NCBI GenBank assembly: GCA_025331565.1
Contig: JAFREQ010000043.1
Coordinates: 1,240,001-1,304,000 of the forward strand
Length of the DNA: 64,000 nucleotides
Reading direction: 5' to 3'
From: Holacanthus passer
Lineage: Eukaryota > Chordata > Actinopteri > Pomacanthidae
Shown here one piece after another: positions 1 through 12,151 of this stretch. The notes beneath the pieces are model-generated. The model ran no database searches and was not told where the DNA came from. It was given only the letters and a program-made list of their open reading frames with translations. Position 1 is the first letter of the stretch, and each line of letters begins with the position of its first letter. The translations under genes and the position numbers were made by a program.

Positions 1-67
1 TGTTACAGGATTGAGACACAGTGTCTGTTTGAGCTGTGACTAACAAACACGTCCTTCTGTCCTGCAG

Positions 68-3000
68 TTTCTTCTCTGGTGTTCTTTGTGGTTATCGTGG
101 TGCTGCTGTCTGTTATTTACCGCAAGGACCCTCAGTGCTGCAAACTGCGCTCCTATCAGGGGCCACATGCAGATATGGTAAGACCCGAGAGAGAAACAAA
201 AACAAAAGGGAGAAAGTGTGTTTGTGCTGACTTTTCTTTTTCTTTTTTTTTAAAGTGACCTGTTCAGTTGTTGAGATCACACTGAGAGGGAGAGAGAGAG
301 GCTCAAAGACACCGTGTGCAACCAGTGTAGCGCCAATAAGAAGTGTCAGATTCAATTTGCATGGCTGTGGGAAAAAAGGACTAGAATAAACTTGATATGA
401 TCGTTGTCAGGCAATGGATTTGCCTCAGTTAAATTAGCTGCCCTCCAGAGATAGCTCTGAGTGCCACAGTAACTCTAATGGAATTGGACAGAATTAGCAC
501 TTAACACGCATATTGATGCTAGTTCAGCACCAGTGTAATGAAATCATTACAAATCAGATTCAGTTTCTAACATTGGCATGGCGTGCAAGGCAAAACAACC
601 TAATCTTTTAGGATTTTAAGGGAGAGTGTGACATTTTGCATCGTTATTAATGTAATTTTCTACAGACGCTCTCTCCATCTACTAAAGATAAGTGCTTGAA
701 TGTGTGTAAACCTGGAGGCGATGGTGCAGGATGAGGTGAAAAGGAAATGTAAACACGCCGCCGAGGTAACTTTTCATTGGATGCCCATTCTCTCTGCTTC
801 CTCTTCCTGACTTGTTTCTCACCTCCGTGAGTCCCAGGGGTGAAGTTTGAGTGTTATCTTCGGATTGCAGAGACACGACTCATACCATCACCCCCCCTCT
901 CAAACAGACAGGAAGCTCTGCTCGGCTGTGGTTTTAATGGAGAAGCTCTGTCGTCCCGTTTAAGGAACTAACAGAGCGTTTCAATGGCACAGACTGGTCC
1001 ACGCTGACCTCTGTTACAGCTATATCCAGACACGGTGGGCCTGATAAGACAACACTGGTTGTATTAACTTACTGACAGCTCAGTGTGGTCAGAGTCTAAA
1101 CCTGCGTTTTAGTTTCATCTGTTATGGGACAATTAATATGCAAGATATTTTCCTGAACATGTAATTGACATGTGATTGAAAAAGAAAAAGGCTTTTTATT
1201 ATACGGAAAAAGAAAGTGAAGTCAACACACACAAACATTCATTGTGTTTCTGTGGGACATTTCATGTCTTCAACTTCATAGTCACATACCTTTCCCTGCT
1301 TCAGTTTGCACCATGAATGGTGGGCAGACCCCACTGTGGGTGTTGGGGACACAAGGGGGACAATGGATCTCCTTTAGGTTGGCGGCGGTGAAAAAAGGCA
1401 CACTGCCGCTGGGGTCCTCCCCCGACTTCAACACTGATTTTACACGGTTGTGCTTTTTCACACTGGCTGAATCAATGGCAGGAGACAAAAGGACAAGTCT
1501 CCTTTTTTTTCTCTCTTTCCTGAGGACTTTTTTTGGGCTCTTAAAAGTACAAACCAGCGAGGGAAAGTGACCTTTGACATCACCTTTTTGGTGTCGTCTC
1601 CGTCGCTCTGAAATGATGTGAGGGTTATGGCAAAGGTCGCTGGAGTGCGTCACTCTAAGTGTGAGTGATGTCATTGTTTAACCGGCCTGGGAAAATGATA
1701 AATCTGATATTTCAATACCGCTCGGGGTTATTGCGTTCTGAACTCCCACTTTTGTTGCCTCTCCGTCAGAGGATCGTTCCATCCTGACATCTCTTATCCT
1801 CACGTCGGATTCAAATCTCAGTCAGGCAACAAATTGACTTTGTTGTAATGCCGTCCCAAATGACATACGAGGCCATAATGTGTATTGGAGTGTGCTCGTT
1901 AAGAGGTACCTGCTGCAGTTACAAGGGGAATAGAGAGACGCTGAAAAGACCACACGGTGTGGTTTGTTGCCAAGGGACCCTGATGACACAGTAGGACACC
2001 ACATTGTTCTCCACACAAAGGAGACTCATTTAGGCCCAAGGCAATTACCTAGTTTTCCTGGCAGGCTTCTTTTTTTTTTTTTTTTAAAGATTCCTGCACC
2101 TCATACAGTGAGACTCTGACAGGTCTTGTTTTAGAGGGGGTGGGACAGGGAGGAGGCACGGAAATCGGAGGGTGTTGGTCTTATTGATTAGGTAATTTAT
2201 GGTATTGCTAAACCACCCAGCATCTACAGTGATTAAACAAGGCATGAAAATTGGTCAATTGGGCTGAAATGGGCGGCTTTCTGACTAATTGCAGTATTAG
2301 ACAGAGCGACAAGGAACCATTGTGCAGAACATCTAGTTCAAATAACAGAAAGGGATTAATTGATAACCAAGGCTCTGCTTTCTGTGACATATTTGTGACG
2401 GTCGTTACGGCTTGTTTTACAGGACGCTCCTCCTCAGTACTACAGCAGCAGGCAGACGCTGGTGGGATCTCCTTGTCTCGAGCAGATCGTGGACGACAAC
2501 AACACTCAGGTGGGAGAGCCCATTAGTGCTCTGGCATCATTTGCTATTAGCCTCTCAAATCATCAATCTTCCTTCCTGTGTATGCTGCTGCAGTAGACAC
2601 ACTCTCAGTTCCCTCTTATAGCACACACTGTTTGTTTCAGTGACTGCAGCTTACTGTCTTCACCAAAGTGGGCTTCAAAGATGGTTGGGACCATCAAATC
2701 CTCAGCCCATAAAAGCTCCTGTTTCCTGTCCCTCATAACCGTCCCTCTGTGTTGTGGGCCCGTGTGTGTCTCAGCAGGCAGGTCAGCTGTTCTACGTCGG
2801 CCTGCCCTCCAGCTACAGCCTGCCGGCACTGGAGGCCCCCCTGCCGAGGCTCCCCTCCTACGAGAGTGTCCGAAAGAAGGACCGCCAGAGGCAGATCCAC
2901 ATGATGATCGCGGACCGCTTCGGCCTCAATGGACCCATTGTGACCGAGGTAGGCTGAATTAGGGATTAGGACTGTGTCACGGCATTTGATACAGTCACAA

Positions 3001-4968
3001 ATGCTTTGACAATGAAGTGTTTCAGGTGCCTGTTGTTAAGCAGAGAAGATATTTTACTCCTGGTTCAAATGCTAAAGCTCATATAAACGCATCTTATTAT
3101 GGAGGCCCCCCTCACAATGAATGGAGATAATAAGAAGTCATCCCTCTATTATGATCTCACCGTCATACAATATTGTAACAAGAGCTTGCTCAAAGATTAG
3201 ACTGCATTCAAGGTGCAGTAAACAGGATGCGCTATCAGCCCATCTAACGCTCACTCCTGAATTGTGCTGGCGGCCGCGTTTCAAGGTTTTACCGTGTTGA
3301 TCTTTCGCTGAGCTTTTGACTCCCACAACGCTTGAGCAAACAAGGTAATGAGAAAAAGGCACATCAAACATAATTAAAGCCTGCATCCTGAGTGCAAACA
3401 GAGGCCGGGAATGCAGCTTTGTGCTCCTGTCTTCTACTGTTTTTTCTTCTTTGACCTCCCATTTTTTTCCCTTAATTAAACAGTCCCTAGCATGACTGCC
3501 CATCTCTTACACACGCACACACACACACACACACACAAAGAAAGCACATTCACACATAGTACTTTCCAGTCAGCCCATCACTACTCACTGAGAAGTCACC
3601 CTCCCCCCTTTTAGACAGTGTTAAGAGTTGAAATGACGGCCCCTCTTTTTTACCCCTGTCTGTCCTGTGGCCCGAGGCAGGATAGTAGTAAAACTTTGGG
3701 GCCTGGTGTGTGTGTGGTGTGTGTATCAGACAGAGGGCAGGGTTGTAGGGTTGCTCCTGTCGCCTGAGGGTCCCCAAGCAATTAAAAGATAAGAGGGCTC
3801 AGTCAGGGAGTGTGAATCTACCAGATGTGATCAGAAAGATAATGCATCGGAGAAAGATGTTCCGGGCGTCCGGCGTGGAGAAACATTAATTGGTCATGTA
3901 AATACAAACATATTCATCTTATTTTTAAGGATAGATATCAGACCCCAGGGTGTTTTCTGAGCAACATACTCATCCTGGGAAATAACATTTTCTGTCTGTC
4001 TACGTGTGATGATTTAATTTTCCTTTATCTGCAGATTGCAATAATAGTCTCAAATGGCTTCACACACATATTAGACAGGTAGCAAGTGAGGAAAAGCTCC
4101 ACAAAAACTGGCAAAAATAGAAGAAATCACAATATGTGAACTCTCCTCAAGGGTCACCAAATGAGCAACAAGTGAATCAGTCAATCATTTGTAGTTTATT
4201 CAACCTCATGACCAAATGAAAATCAACTTCTAATTTCAAATGTTTTCTTAAATCTGCCTTACTTCATGTTTTTTTAAGCTGTAAACACAATGTTATTATT
4301 ATAGAAACTTATAATGGCAGACATGTTAGCAAAAAGTTGTTATTGGTGCAGCTTTAGAGTTTGCTCTTTGCTGTGCTGGATTTATCTGCAACGTGTCCTG
4401 TCAACAAAATGGAATAACACCCCCCATCCCAAAGCTTTGCATTTATTTAATATATGCACTCTGTGTCCACTTTATTAGGATGCAAGCCAATAGAACTGTG
4501 CAGCCATAACGTCTATCTTTATGAAGAAAACAATGTTCAATTTTAGTTGGTTGAAATGTGTAAATTCAATGATAATGTTTTTTACTGAGGTCATTGTTAC
4601 ATGTGTTGTGCTGGACTACGTTAAATTATAAGGACACTTTTCTCCTTATTATTTACATGCATGGGGTGCACTTCTCAATAAACAACAAAATCACTAACTA
4701 GGACCTCAGTGCTAAAACACATAATTTAATCAACACCTCTATGTCAGTGTCAAAAACTGAAAATTATTGGATCATAAAACTTTCTGTCTCCTTTCTTCAG
4801 CCTCCTCCAACATATGAAGAGAGTATCCGCCAGTCTATGGAGCTGCCATACAACATTCTGTCACCTAGTCTGGACATCTGCCCTCCTCAGAGCATGTACA
4901 CCAACACTGGGCCCGACACACCTCATCCAGTCAGCTCCGACACTAACAGCACCGTTCTGCCTGTGTGA
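68..4968 (+). CDS. 3' part of an unidentified single-pass membrane protein with PY (WW-binding) motifs
   Basis: Four in-phase exons are visible: 68-177, 2423-2509, 2775-2948 and 4801-4968, with the stop at 4966-4968. The N-terminus lies outside the window. The first visible exon encodes a hydrophobic stretch (about 76-127, SSLVFFVVIVVLLSVIY) followed by Arg/Lys and a Cys pair, which looks like a transmembrane helix with a cytoplasmic tail. The remaining tail of about 160 residues carries PPQY (2429-2440), LPSY (2850-2861) and PPTY (4804-4815). These are PPxY or LPxY motifs of the type that bind WW domains of NEDD4-family ubiquitin ligases. A basic segment (RKKDRQRQ) follows the second motif. 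All junctions are GT-AG. Exon 3 has tandem acceptors (TCAGCAG, 2771-2777). I do not recognise the gene. The exon structure is secure; an adaptor role for an E3 ligase is inferred from the motifs only. Confidence 0.8.
3510..3537. repeat. (CA)n microsatellite
   Basis: Nearly pure CA dinucleotide run in intron 3 of the PY-motif membrane protein gene. The rest of this 1.85 kb intron (2949-4800) shows no coding sequence. Confidence 0.9.
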
Positions 4969-5619
4969 GGCCGATTGACTGCTGCAGCTGCCCGATGAAT
5001 GTGAAAGACACTTGATAGCTTTATACAGACGGACGGAGTACGACTGTGAAAGATCGATCACAACCGGATCCTTCACACTTCGCACAAGCTGATTCAGATA
5101 CCTCGAGACTGAGTTTATGTTGAGAGACAGCTGATGATGGAGCAACCAAAGAGGAGTTGCACACACCCTTCAGGAAAGGACATCTTTGGCTGTGCACATT
5201 TGAATGTTAAAAACACTTTGTGACAGTCGACTCTGCTGTGCTGATGCATTTCAAAAGAGAATCACTGGATATGAACATTTACTTCAAGGGACACTTTGAA
5301 GACTACAGGACAACAACATACCAAAAAGGAACCACTATTTACTTTGCTGATCATATATTAGTGAACACTTGTCTTTTTCTTTGGCGCTCCTCTTTTATTC
5401 TGCTGTCCCTGAGCTGGAGGCCTCATTGTTGGATTGTAAGGTTATCGGAGACCTGTTTGGTGAGGAGTTGTAAAGGATGTAAAGGATGTTTCTGTACGCT
5501 GCTGAGGCTGTGCCATACTGCTGCAGCATGTGGTTCAGCCTGCGAGAAGGATCATTTAAAAAGGTGCTAATGAGGGTGCCTTCCATGAAGTTATAATAAG
5601 AAGAGTATGTATCACAACA

Positions 5620-5622
<3 letters not shown>

Positions 5623-5660
<38 letters not shown>
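5623..5660. repeat. poly(T) tract
   Basis: An uninterrupted run of about 38 T followed by ACAG. It lies in the presumed 3' UTR and could be a homopolymer expansion or the tail of a reverse-strand retroinsertion. No adjacent SINE body was recognised. Confidence 0.85.
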
Positions 5661-5663
<3 letters not shown>

Positions 5664-5939
5664 GCTTTGCTTCTGTTAAGGCAGATGGGACTCTATGATT
5701 TCTCACTTTCTTATGAAACATTTGATCCTTTTTAGTATTGACTCTGTTGTTTCAGAGTGAAGCAGAGTGAATGTGAAATGAAAATCGTGTCAAGACCTGT
5801 CTTGTTTTTCTCAATCCCATAGTTATTTCCTGCAATCGACCATGTGCACATGTCAAATGTTTGTCCTGCACATTGTCATGTACTGTATTTATTGAAGAAA
5901 AATGAGCGACCTCTCATCTCATCTCTCTCAAACCAATGT

Positions 5940-5945
5940 AATAAA
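5940..5945 (+). terminator. poly(A) signal AATAAA, PY-motif membrane protein gene
   Basis: Canonical AATAAA in the context CCAATGTAATAAACACTTTG, about 970 bases after the stop codon and followed by T/G-rich sequence. Confidence 0.6.
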
Positions 5946-5960
5946 CACTTTGATTGTTTC

Positions 5961-8000
5961 ATTGATGGACTATTGTAATTATATAACAGCGGCACACTAT
6001 GGATATTTAACTGGCATATAAAGATCAGTAGTTACAAACAACTTCAGTAGCACTCATAGTGAGGCTGACTTTGACAGTGTAATTATATTTTCATGGCTAT
6101 ATAGTATGTAGGTGTGTGGGTGTGTGAAAAAAAGGAAGCAAAGGAAAATTCAAAAGGAGACTTTTGTCCAACTGGACTTCTATTCTATGTCTCTATGTTC
6201 TCATACTTTAGAAATCAAATATATACTTGAGATATCAAAATGAAACTGCAGTAATGTACAATGCACAATATCAGAAATTTGTCTCAGTGGTGAAAATGAT
6301 CAGAAAAAAATATAAACAACTTATATACTTCTATCAGCTAAACACGTCCACCTAGTTATGTTCCAAATATCAAATGTGCCTCAATCACCTTTAAGTTATT
6401 GTTTCTTCACTGTTCAAGGAAAATGTTTGAGGATCTATGGCCCCGAGAAATTAGTTAAATATTCAGTTAGTGTATTATCTTTTTTAATAAAAAATAATAC
6501 ACTTTTGTTGACAGAACTTTCAGCTAAAAACAATATAAACAGTTGAGAATATTGAATACTATATCAACAATGTATATTTATTTCTCAGTAGATATAGAAA
6601 GGATTATTGTGAGCAGAAGGTTCTTTTGTTTACATTTTCATTTTAAGAATGGATCATATGTTTAATGTTAATACCAGTAATTTCCCATGAAAGGTCTACA
6701 GGCTGTGGAGCCTGCAGGCAGAATATAGTCCCAGTTGAGACGAGAGACAAAGACATCACTGTTTGTAAAACATTTTAGTTACCCTAATAAAACATGAGTC
6801 TCATATTAGCCCACAATCTGTTGACCCTTACCGTCTCCCTTGTCATTATCTAGTTAAAAAATGACTTTGGCAACTATTAGAAGAGGCCAAATGTCAAAAT
6901 CCTAGTACTTTTGAAGTTGTGTGTTTTGTCTTTGTGATCTGAGATTTAGCACTGATTCAATCATATAAGCACTGATTATATATAAGCTTAACTTTTTATT
7001 TAGAAATAAGCAATATTTCACAATATTCTCTATGTTCTTGATATTTCACACATTCTTTGATCATTAAGCCAGAGGTGGGCAGTAATATACAATCAACTGT
7101 GAATGTGTTACAGGCTGAAATCATAGCTCCCCCTGTCGGCAGGTGAAAAAAACACACACAAGCACACACACTCACAATGTTTCAGCAGCAAAACAAATGT
7201 TTGCATCAGTGTGTAGCCATTTTTTCATATTTCATATTCCATATTTCATATGAGGATTTGTGATCTCCAGAACAGACAGAAGCTTGTGTTTCTGCAGCTT
7301 CTCTTCCTCCTCCAGAGTGATCATAAGTCTCCATCAAGGAGGGGATCCAGCCCCCGACAGCAGACTCACTGACTTGGCCATGGACATGAGTTGTGGCAGA
7401 CGGATGCAAAGTCAACAAAGCAACAGAAAAAGGCTCAACAGTGAACAAGTGAAGTGAGCAGCAGTTGTGTGGCTTATGTGGCACCTCATTAATCCAAAGG
7501 CTGCTCAGTGGAGGCACACTCACATGTTCAAGTGTGTATTCAAGGGCTCAGAAGTAAAAGCAGTGTAGATGAATGGCATGCACATCCTTTTTGTCACTCT
7601 GTGAGTGTATGCTCTCATTTCTTAAAGTGTAGGGGTTTTTTTCAACAAACAATATTTTTATCAAAGGATAAAGCTGTAATATTCTACATTTTGTTGATTA
7701 TCCTATTTATATTCTATGAAAAGCAGACAACAAACATACTTTCATTTTTAAAAAAAGTATCTTTACACAAGCAAATGTAGTGCAGTAAAAAGCACAATAG
7801 TGGAGTAGAAGAATAAAGTAGTATATAGTATATAGTAGTAGCAGAAACTGGAATCACTCAAGTACAGTACAAGTACCACAGATGTAAAGCACTGGAGTAA
7901 ATGTACTTAGTTACTTTCCACCTGCTAAATAATCAACAGCCAGAAATCACTGCTACACCAAAATCTTCTGGATGTGATTTTCCCCCTTTAAATCAGTGTC
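5961..8000. other. Intergenic, AT-rich, no gene seen
   Basis: No open frame here has family similarity or splice structure. It holds AT-rich sequence and, at its right end, a copy of a teleost dispersed repeat (7790-7925). Confidence 0.6.
7790..7925. repeat. Teleost dispersed repeat fragment (AAGTACAAGTA / AGTTACTTTCCACCT type)
   Basis: The text CTCAAGTACAGTACAAGTACC, then GAGTAAATGTACTTAGTTACTTTCCACC, matches a motif seen again near 13185-13500 and 26300-26400. It is a degenerate copy of a high-copy fish repeat whose class I cannot name with certainty (MITE-like). Confidence 0.5.
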
Positions 8001-8029
8001 ACCATCAGCATCACGGTGACCTCACAATC

Positions 8030-8235
8030 ATGGCCGCGCGCCTCGGTCACCTGACACTCTGGTTCGTCATTGACGGAGAAAACCGGACGTACCCGAGCAG
8101 CCGACAGTCAGTCTGGTGTGTAAACAAGGTCAGACACTGCAGCACACGGAGCGAACACTTTGTTCAACGGGACATCTGCTCTCTGGAAACCCGAGAGAAG
8201 GAGAAAAGCTCTTCACTAACCTCGGAGGAGAAAAG
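8030..8235 (+). promoter_or_regulatory. Probable promoter and untranslated first exon of the SPRY-domain gene
   Basis: A CpG-richer island in an AT-rich region, ending in a consensus donor (GAGAAAAG followed by GTAAGATG at 8236). The next exon with an acceptor is 9612-9685, which carries the start codon. No clear TATA box was seen, and the 5' limit is approximate. An ATG near 8031 opens a frame not related to the downstream protein. Confidence 0.5.
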
Positions 8236-8792
8236 GTAAGATGCAAAGATCAGCTGTGTGTTGTTTGTGTTGTTGTGTGGGACGAACTGCGGGGACGACT
8301 TGCCTGACATATTAGTACATATTAGTATATAAAATCAGTCTGTCTGTTGCACACACAGTCACAGATTGATCAGTTTGCTACATGTATAAGGAGTCGCTCT
8401 GCATCTCTAATCGCGGTTTGCCGCAAAGTCACACGGCAGGTGTGTGTTTACCTCCTGCGCAGTCATCAGCTGGCCTCTAACTGGGTCACTCTCACGCTAC
8501 GGAAACTGCTTAGTCATGTTTTCCCACAGCATTAATGAGCCTCTCTGATGGAGCATTCCCCCCTCTATTGCCTTATAGTTTGTTTTCAGTGTCTTCAATT
8601 CCAACATCTGCACACTTAGATATGCAAAAATGTGGTTTCATTGAATATTTTTCAGATTCGGATGAATTGGCTAAAACACAATATATGATCCACATACATT
8701 GTTATTTATATAAAGAAGTGCTGCAGCTTTGTGGAGCTTTTTTATTATTATCCTGAATAACTTAATTCATAGCCTAACAAGGACTGGTGTTT

Positions 8793-8882
8793 AATGAGAC
8801 TGTAGATAAGCACTGGTTTTGCAGAATAAATGAGGTGAGATGAGAATGAGACTGTAGATGAGCACTAGTTTTGTAGAATAAA
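8793..8882. repeat. Short tandem duplication, two 38-base copies with a 52-base period
   Basis: AATGAGACTGTAGATAAGCA... (8793-8830) recurs at 8845-8882 with four substitutions, separated by 14 bases. It lies in the presumed first intron of the SPRY gene. Confidence 0.85.
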
Positions 8883-9092
8883 AATGGGAGTGAATTGATA
8901 TGTAAGTACAGATTTGTTTATGCAACATTCAGCCACATCATCTCGGTCCGAAACCGTAAAAAGAAATCTGTTTAGACTGGTCCTCCTAACTGCTTCACTG
9001 CCAACTGGACGTGCACTGAGCTCATGCATTTTTTTCTGCTGACGACTATGGAGAGGAAATAAAAGGGACATAAACAGAAAAAGACAGACAGA

Positions 9093-9093
<1 letters not shown>

Positions 9094-9124
<31 letters not shown>
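9094..9124. repeat. (GA)n microsatellite
   Basis: Pure GA run following AGACAGACAGAAG, inside the presumed first intron of the SPRY gene. Confidence 0.9.
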
Positions 9125-9126
<2 letters not shown>

Positions 9127-9625
9127 AACCAAGGACACAGTCAGGCAGCAGATGAGGCATTACAGCGGATCTGGAAGTGTGCGGGGCCAGTCACGTTTCA
9201 CACTGCCTGCGTTTTCCTGCTACACTCTGCTCCAGTTAATGATCACTCTGATGTGACCTCCTGAAAAACTTCCTCTTGGATGCTCACGTCTCAACAGAGG
9301 TGCTTTTAATCTCTGGTGAGACAGAGACAACACACACATTTTTAATAAGCTGTTGTGATTGCACTCGGCTGTTTTCTAAAGGGCAGCGTGAACTTTCCAT
9401 CACGTGTGTAATGATTTACATGACGCGCTGGTGTTTTGGAAGTAAACATTAGTGTTCCGGTTGCTGGCTGATGATGATGAGTCAAATCTGAGTGACAGAG
9501 GAGACACAAAAAGTCCAATTTTTAGCAAATACAAACTTCGGCATGTATAAATAAGACATGAATCATCGTGCAGTTTTCTAAACTAACATGCATTTGCGTT
9601 CTTCGCTGTAGACACACCAGCCAAG

Positions 9626-12101
9626 ATGATGCAGTGCTTTCACTTCATGGTGGAGCCGGCCAAGACCTTAACGGCCAAGATAAAGGTACAGAGTTTTGGT
9701 GCAACATTGTGTGTTTGATGTGCAAACCTGTTTTTTTGGGTCACCTTCATGCTTAAGTAGACAGTTGATGTGACAACATTTTTAGTATCATGTGACTGCA
9801 TTTTTCCTTTCCTGGTTTAATTTAACAAGAGGGAGCTGCTGTATGCGGAGAGTTGTTGGGGAGATGAAATCGAGGCAGGGAGTCTGGAAGGGAGGGGGGT
9901 GTCTTTCTTTTCTGCTGACGGCAACAGAGCCATGATGTGCATTTTGATCAGGCTGAGTGACCAGCTCCTTTCTGGCTTGACCTAATTACTCTCTAAGGCA
10001 CTTGTAAAGCAGCACTTATGTCCTTCAAATGTCATTTTTAAAAAGAGCTTGTCCTTCACCAAATCGTTTTTTCCCATAGAAAATCCTTTCATTCTTTTAA
10101 ATTTCCTCGCAGGAATCACACAAGAGGGCAAAAAAGGAGAAGAAGGAGCCTCTGGATGAGGATCAGCTGTTTATTGGAGACCTGGCTCGAGATCTCAGCC
10201 GAGTGTGCCAGGTAACAATTCACTCATGAAACCAGCAATTGTTTTGGCCATAGGCCATTATTATGAGTTACAAACCATCTTTTTCTTTTGTCCATGAGGG
10301 TTTGTCTTAACTTCTCTGTCTACAATTCACCAACTTGCACTTTCCCTCTCTGTTTTGCTGATGCAGAGGTCAGCAGTCCTGGATCACATCTGGAAACAGG
10401 ATGACACCTGGCCCACCTGTCTCTGCAGGGCCTTCATCCTACAGTGGGCCTCCATGTTAGAGAGCAAGGTGCTCATCTGAGAAGATCATCCAGAATAGAG
10501 TATACAGACAGAATATGACGACACTTACTCAAAGTATGGGGAGGTTTATTCTCTAAAGGTTCGTATGTCTCTGTTTGCAGAAGAGGCCCATGCAGACAGA
10601 TGGCTGGCCCGAGATGGATGAGGGCAAACAGCCTGATGTGATCGATGAGCAGGACCTGCTGCAGGCCAAAGCTGTGATCCTCAACTGGATCAAGGACCTG
10701 AGAGCTCAGCCTGAGGTGGGACATGTTCAAATAACATTTCCCATTCACCTGACTCTGCTCCTTCAATCAAACATTTACACTATAGACATATTTTATTCAC
10801 ACTGATCCTCCTGCAGCAAAGTGTGTGGCCTGGGGAGCCTGTGGCAAAGGTTCTGGAGGACCTGCAGTCGGCCTGGCGTTGGGGTCGTGCGCCCAATCTG
10901 CTGACTGCTATGGAGCTGGTTATGTGGACTTTAATGGTGCAGCGCCCTGATAAGGTAAAAGTTCATAGAGTATGCTTGACACCTGTGGTTCTTCACTTTA
11001 TTGTGTATGTGTTACACAAACCTGTTTGTCCCTGCAGGACACCATACCGCAGCAGTGGCTCATGTGGAAGCAGAGGACTCAGAAGATTGGTTTGTAAATC
11101 AATACTGAACCAAGTTGGATTTTATTGTAAATCTGGAGACTTTCACTTCCTTTTCACTCTGTTCTTATCTCCTTCCAGGTGCCATATCCTACATTCCTCA
11201 ACCAGGTGAGTGATATACTGTATATCACTGAATACACACGGAAAACCAGACGAGTTACTTCTAAATGATTTAAAACTATTACATGCAACATTCTTATCGT
11301 CACAATATCTTCTGTATGGTCCATTAATACTGGTGATACAGTCTGTATCTCCATACTGACTGCACACCTTTTCTACTGTTTGTGATCAGACAAACATTTC
11401 TTAAGGTTCTCTTTTGTTTTGCAGTGTGGGAATGGATCTCAGATGCTGCAGGTACAGCATTCATTTTCTATTAAATTGTTAGTCAGTATCATCTTCACTG
11501 AGCCTGTCTGGTGATTTAAACCTCTTAATGTGCCCCTCCAGTCGAGGTGACTCTGGATCTGGACACAGCCAACCCCGATCTGCTCATCTCCCCTGACGAG
11601 AAGAGGATGCGCTGTGGCTTTGAGAGGAAGGATGTTCCCAACTACCACCAGCGCTTCGACGGCTGGTGGTGCGCCGTCGGGGTGGAGGGCTTCGGCTCTG
11701 GCCGCCACTACTGGGAGGTGGAGGTGGGCGAGCGGGACTGGCGGCTGGGCGTGGCCAAAGAGTCGGCTCTGAGGAAAGGCTTCAAGTCCCTGAACACAGA
11801 TACGGGTTACCTGACCCTGCGGCTGGAGAGGGGCACTGAGCTGAAGGCGCTGACGGTGCCCTTCACTGCCCTGCCGCCGGGCCTCATCCCCCGCAAGGTG
11901 GGCATCTACCTCGACTACGACCGTGGACAGATGTCCTTCTACGATGTGGACAAACGCTTCCACATTTACACCTACAATGAGAGCTTCACTGAGAAGCTGT
12001 TCCCCCTGTTTGGCACAGTGGAGATTATCAATGATCTGGTGATCAAGTCTCCAGCAGCTAAGACCCACTGTCTCTGCCCCGCACCCTGCCTCTGGGGTTG
12101 A
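9626..12101 (+). CDS. B30.2 (PRY-SPRY) domain protein lacking RING and B-box
   Basis: Coding exons: 9626-9685, 10113-10211, 10367-10468, 10581-10715, 10817-10954, 11038-11089, 11179-11205, 11425-11451 and 11542-12101. The sum is 1200 bases, 399 residues. The start is the first ATG after the acceptor at 9611 (a second ATG follows at once). Residues from about 214 to the end form a full B30.2 domain: PRY begins at VTLDLDTANPDLLIS, and SPRY carries GRHYWEVEVG and GIYLDYDRGQMSFYD. These domains usually read out protein partners in TRIM, butyrophilin and NLR proteins. The N-terminal 210 residues are Trp-rich and probably helical, with a Lys-rich start (KRAKKEKKE); I see no RING, B-box, signal peptide or membrane helix. 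Two consecutive 27-base micro-exons link the halves. The last exon resembles TRIM-type B30.2 exons. The specific orthologue is not recognised; the domain call is secure. Confidence 0.87.
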
Positions 12102-12145
12102 GTCTCCTTCTGCTGCCCATTCCTTTAAACTCCAGTAGATATCAT

Positions 12146-12151
12146 AATAAA
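12146..12151 (+). terminator. poly(A) signal of the SPRY-domain gene (proximal)
   Basis: AATAAA 45 bases after the stop codon. A second, better placed AATAAA occurs at 12437-12442 (ATCATAAATAAACC), so either or both may be used. Confidence 0.5.

Larger units (their letters stand above)
4969..5960 (+). other. 3' UTR of the PY-motif membrane protein gene
   Basis: Non-coding sequence from the stop codon to just past the first good AATAAA (5940-5945). It contains the 38-base T run at 5623-5660. The poly(A) end is inferred from the signal. Confidence 0.55.
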
